From an uncultured Flavobacteriales bacterium (GTDB lineage: Bacteria > Bacteroidota > Bacteroidia > Flavobacteriales_D > Crocinitomicaceae), in the NCBI GenBank assembly GCA_903899795.1, contig CAIUKX010000128.1:1-8838 (forward strand): a DNA stretch of 8,838 nucleotides, written 5' to 3'. The position numbers and the translations under genes were made by a program. The notes below the pieces were generated by a model. It made no database searches and had not been told where the DNA came from. It saw only the letters and a program-made list of their open reading frames with translations. Positions 7,552 through 8,838 of the stretch are shown here, one piece after another. The first letter of the stretch is position 1; every line of letters starts with the position of its first letter.

Positions 7552-8415
7552 ATGCACAGTTTATTAAGGGTTGAAGATACATATTTTCCGATAAATAATC
7601 GCTTTCGGTTGAAGGATAAATTATTTGACTTCAGTAAGCCTAAAGTGATGGGGATTATCAACTGCACTCCTGATTCCTTTTACGCCGAAAGCAGGTATTC
7701 AACTGAAATCAAACTAATTAATCAAATTGAAAAAATGATTTCAGATGGAGTAGATATTCTCGACATCGGAGGTTATTCCTCTCGTCCCGGAGCGAAAGAA
7801 ATTTCAATCCAGGAAGAAATCAATCGGATTTTACCTGTTCTGACGCTGATTAACAAAGAATTCGGATCCATTCCTGTCTCACTGGATACTTTTCGTTCGG
7901 AAGTTGCCCGAATAGGCCTTGAAAACGGAGCTGACCTCATCAACGACATCAGTGCCTGGGAGATCGATCCCGAGTTATTGAATATCGTCGCGCATTACAA
8001 ATGTCCGTATGTACTGATGCACATGAAGGGCATGCCTGACACAATGCAAGTCAATCCTCAATACAATCATCTGCTTACTGAGATGTTCTCTTTTTTCTCA
8101 AAAAAAATCGCCGTTTTACATGAAAAAGGAATCACAGATATTCTCCTGGATCCCGGTTTTGGTTTCGGAAAAACGGTAGAGCAGAATTACGAAATCCTTG
8201 CTTCACTGGATCAATTTAAATTCCTCGGAAAACCAATATTGGCGGGATTTTCCCGAAAATCCATGATTTACAAAAAGTTAAATTCAACTCCCGAAGCATC
8301 TTTGAATGGAACGACGGCTCTGAATACTGTTGCATTGCTGAAAGGCGCGGCTGTATTAAGGGTGCATGATGTGAAGGAAGCAAAGGAAATTATTGAGTTG
8401 ATGTTGGATCTTTGA
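7552..8415 (+). CDS. folP: Dihydropteroate synthase
   Basis: FolP condenses p-aminobenzoate with 6-hydroxymethyl-7,8-dihydropterin pyrophosphate to dihydropteroate in folate synthesis, and is the sulfonamide target. The 287-residue product carries the whole set of TIM-barrel signatures: M-G-I-I-N-C-T-P-D-S-F (33-43), D-I-G-G-Y-S-S-R-P-G-A (71-81), S-L-D-T-F-R (110-115), I-N-D-I-S-A (130-135), V-L-M-H-M-K-G-M-P (154-162), L-D-P-G-F-G-F-G-K-T (199-208), G-F-S-R-K-S (232-237) and R-V-H-D-V (270-274). By alignment from memory, Asn37, Asp112, Asn131, Asp200, Lys236, Arg270 and His272 match the pterin and phosphate ligands of the E. coli enzyme. Ser77 replaces the usual Thr in the E/Y-S-T-R-P-G loop. 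The ATG at 7552 is preferred over an upstream in-frame TTG at 7513, which would overlap the DUF1599 gene. It is transcribed alone and ends at a terminator. Confidence 0.97.
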   Translation: MHSLLRVEDTYFPINNRFRLKDKLFDFSKPKVMGIINCTPDSFYAESRYSTEIKLINQIEKMISDGVDILDIGGYSSRPGAKEISIQEEINRILPVLTLINKEFGSIPVSLDTFRSEVARIGLENGADLINDISAWEIDPELLNIVAHYKCPYVLMHMKGMPDTMQVNPQYNHLLTEMFSFFSKKIAVLHEKGITDILLDPGFGFGKTVEQNYEILASLDQFKFLGKPILAGFSRKSMIYKKLNSTPEASLNGTTALNTVALLKGAAVLRVHDVKEAKEIIELMLDL

Positions 8416-8445
8416 TGTTGAATTATTAAGAGTTTGATAATATTA

Positions 8446-8483
8446 AAAAAGCGCAGTTCCGATGCTTGGAACGAGCGCTTTTT
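8446..8483. terminator. Bidirectional intrinsic terminator between folP and the convergent gene
   Basis: The outer stem is AAAAAGCGC (8446-8454) pairing with GCGCTTTTT (8475-8483). After a small asymmetric bulge, GTTCC (8456-8460) pairs with GGAAC (8468-8472) around a 7-base loop (8461-8467). On each strand the GC-rich part is followed by a T-run, so it can stop folP from the left and the minus-strand gene from the right. The remaining bases of this gap (8416-8445 and 8484-8522) hold nothing recognisable. Confidence 0.88.
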
Positions 8484-8522
8484 CAATTCAATGCAATGAT
8501 CTTTTCAGACAATTACAGCTAA

Positions 8523-8838
8523 CTAATTCTCTACTGCAAACAAGCCAACACCACAACCTTTTTCTCCTCCTTCCATCTCGAAGAAAAGATAGAAAGTACC
8601 CGTAGTTTTACAGGTAAAATCTATCGTTGGATAGTGTTTTCCGGTTGCTTTCATAAAGGAGGTTGCCAAGAGCATCCCTTTTTGCTGGTTCAAATAGATC
8701 GACATGATCATTTTCTTCTTATTATCAGGATTACTGACAGGCAAAAACCGATATTTCAATCCCGCTTTCAATGAGATCATAAAATTTTCACTTGGTGCAG
8801 GATCTCCTCCTTTTAAATTCACACGGTAATCTTTGATC
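8523..8838 (-). CDS. C-terminal part of an unrecognised protein, probably exported; 5' end beyond the window
   Basis: The frame is open from the right edge to a TAG at 8525-8523, giving 104 visible residues; no start is visible. The GTG at 8822 is unlikely as a start, since the frame continues upstream through I-K-D-Y-R without a stop and nothing resembles an N-terminus. The fragment alternates short beta strands with polar turns and contains two cysteines, in F-T-C-K-T-T-G-T-F-Y-L-F (Cys76 of the visible part) and K-G-C-G-V-G-L-F (Cys95), close to the end. The two cysteines and beta-sandwich look suggest a small secreted protein with a disulfide, but no signal peptide can be checked because the N-terminus is missing. 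No known family was recognised and no function can be given. It converges on folP and shares the bidirectional terminator. Confidence 0.8.
   Translation of the reverse strand, partial: IKDYRVNLKGGDPAPSENFMISLKAGLKYRFLPVSNPDNKKKMIMSIYLNQQKGMLLATSFMKATGKHYPTIDFTCKTTGTFYLFFEMEGGEKGCGVGLFAVEN

Noticed and set aside
7365..7667. 100-codon minus-strand frame spanning the folP/DUF1599 starts
   Set aside because: It runs through the first part of folP (antisense) and DUF1599 (shifted frame), and its translation is low-complexity without any recognised motif.
8820..8822. GTG at 8822 as the start of the right-edge minus-strand gene
   Set aside because: The frame stays open to the window edge with protein-like sequence upstream, and no signal peptide or start context follows the GTG. 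The gene is better treated as 5'-truncated.
1..8838. A hidden mobile element, CRISPR array, tRNA or defence island
   Set aside because: No direct repeats with spacers, terminal inverted repeats, transposase or integrase motifs, or tRNA-like cloverleaf were seen. The genes are mainly core housekeeping with consistent base composition by eye.

Overview
The window looks like an ordinary chromosomal stretch from a member of the Bacteroidota, most likely the Flavobacteriales. A relative of Fluviicola or other Crocinitomicaceae is a guess from gene content and sequence flavour only. The DNA is AT-rich, start codons lack clear Shine-Dalgarno sequences, and one promoter-like site matches the Bacteroidota consensus TAnnTTTG. 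The linkage of a DUF1599 gene, a DoxX/BT_3928-type membrane gene and tpiA is, as I recall it, a Bacteroidota arrangement.

Positions 1-7540 hold five tightly packed minus-strand genes. In transcription order they are a DUF1599 protein (7540-7004), a DoxX/MauE-like polytopic membrane protein with a C-terminal thioredoxin-like region (6996-5113), triosephosphate isomerase tpiA (5116-4367), ribosomal protein L11 methyltransferase prmA (4367-3528), and a very large exported protein of unknown function (3507 to beyond the left edge). The junctions are a 7-base gap, a 4-base overlap (ATGA), a 1-base overlap (TAATG) and a 20-base gap. No terminator is visible between the genes, so they probably form one operon.

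On the plus strand folP (dihydropteroate synthase, 7552-8415) starts only 11 bases from the divergent DUF1599 start. Any promoter for either gene must therefore lie inside the other gene. A TATATTTG box for folP lies inside the first codons of the DUF1599 gene. After folP, an A-tract/hairpin/T-tract structure (8446-8483) can end transcription from both sides. It separates folP from a convergent minus-strand gene (8523 to beyond the right edge), of which only the C-terminal 104 residues are visible.

Most of the window is housekeeping: folate synthesis, glycolysis and ribosomal protein modification. The parts that are not understood are the giant exported protein at the operon's tail, the DoxX/thioredoxin-like membrane protein, the internally duplicated DUF1599 protein and the cut-off small protein at the right edge. 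I found no CRISPR array, mobile element, tRNA or rRNA, and no clear evidence of a new defence or mobile system. No gene-free stretch exceeds 110 bases.
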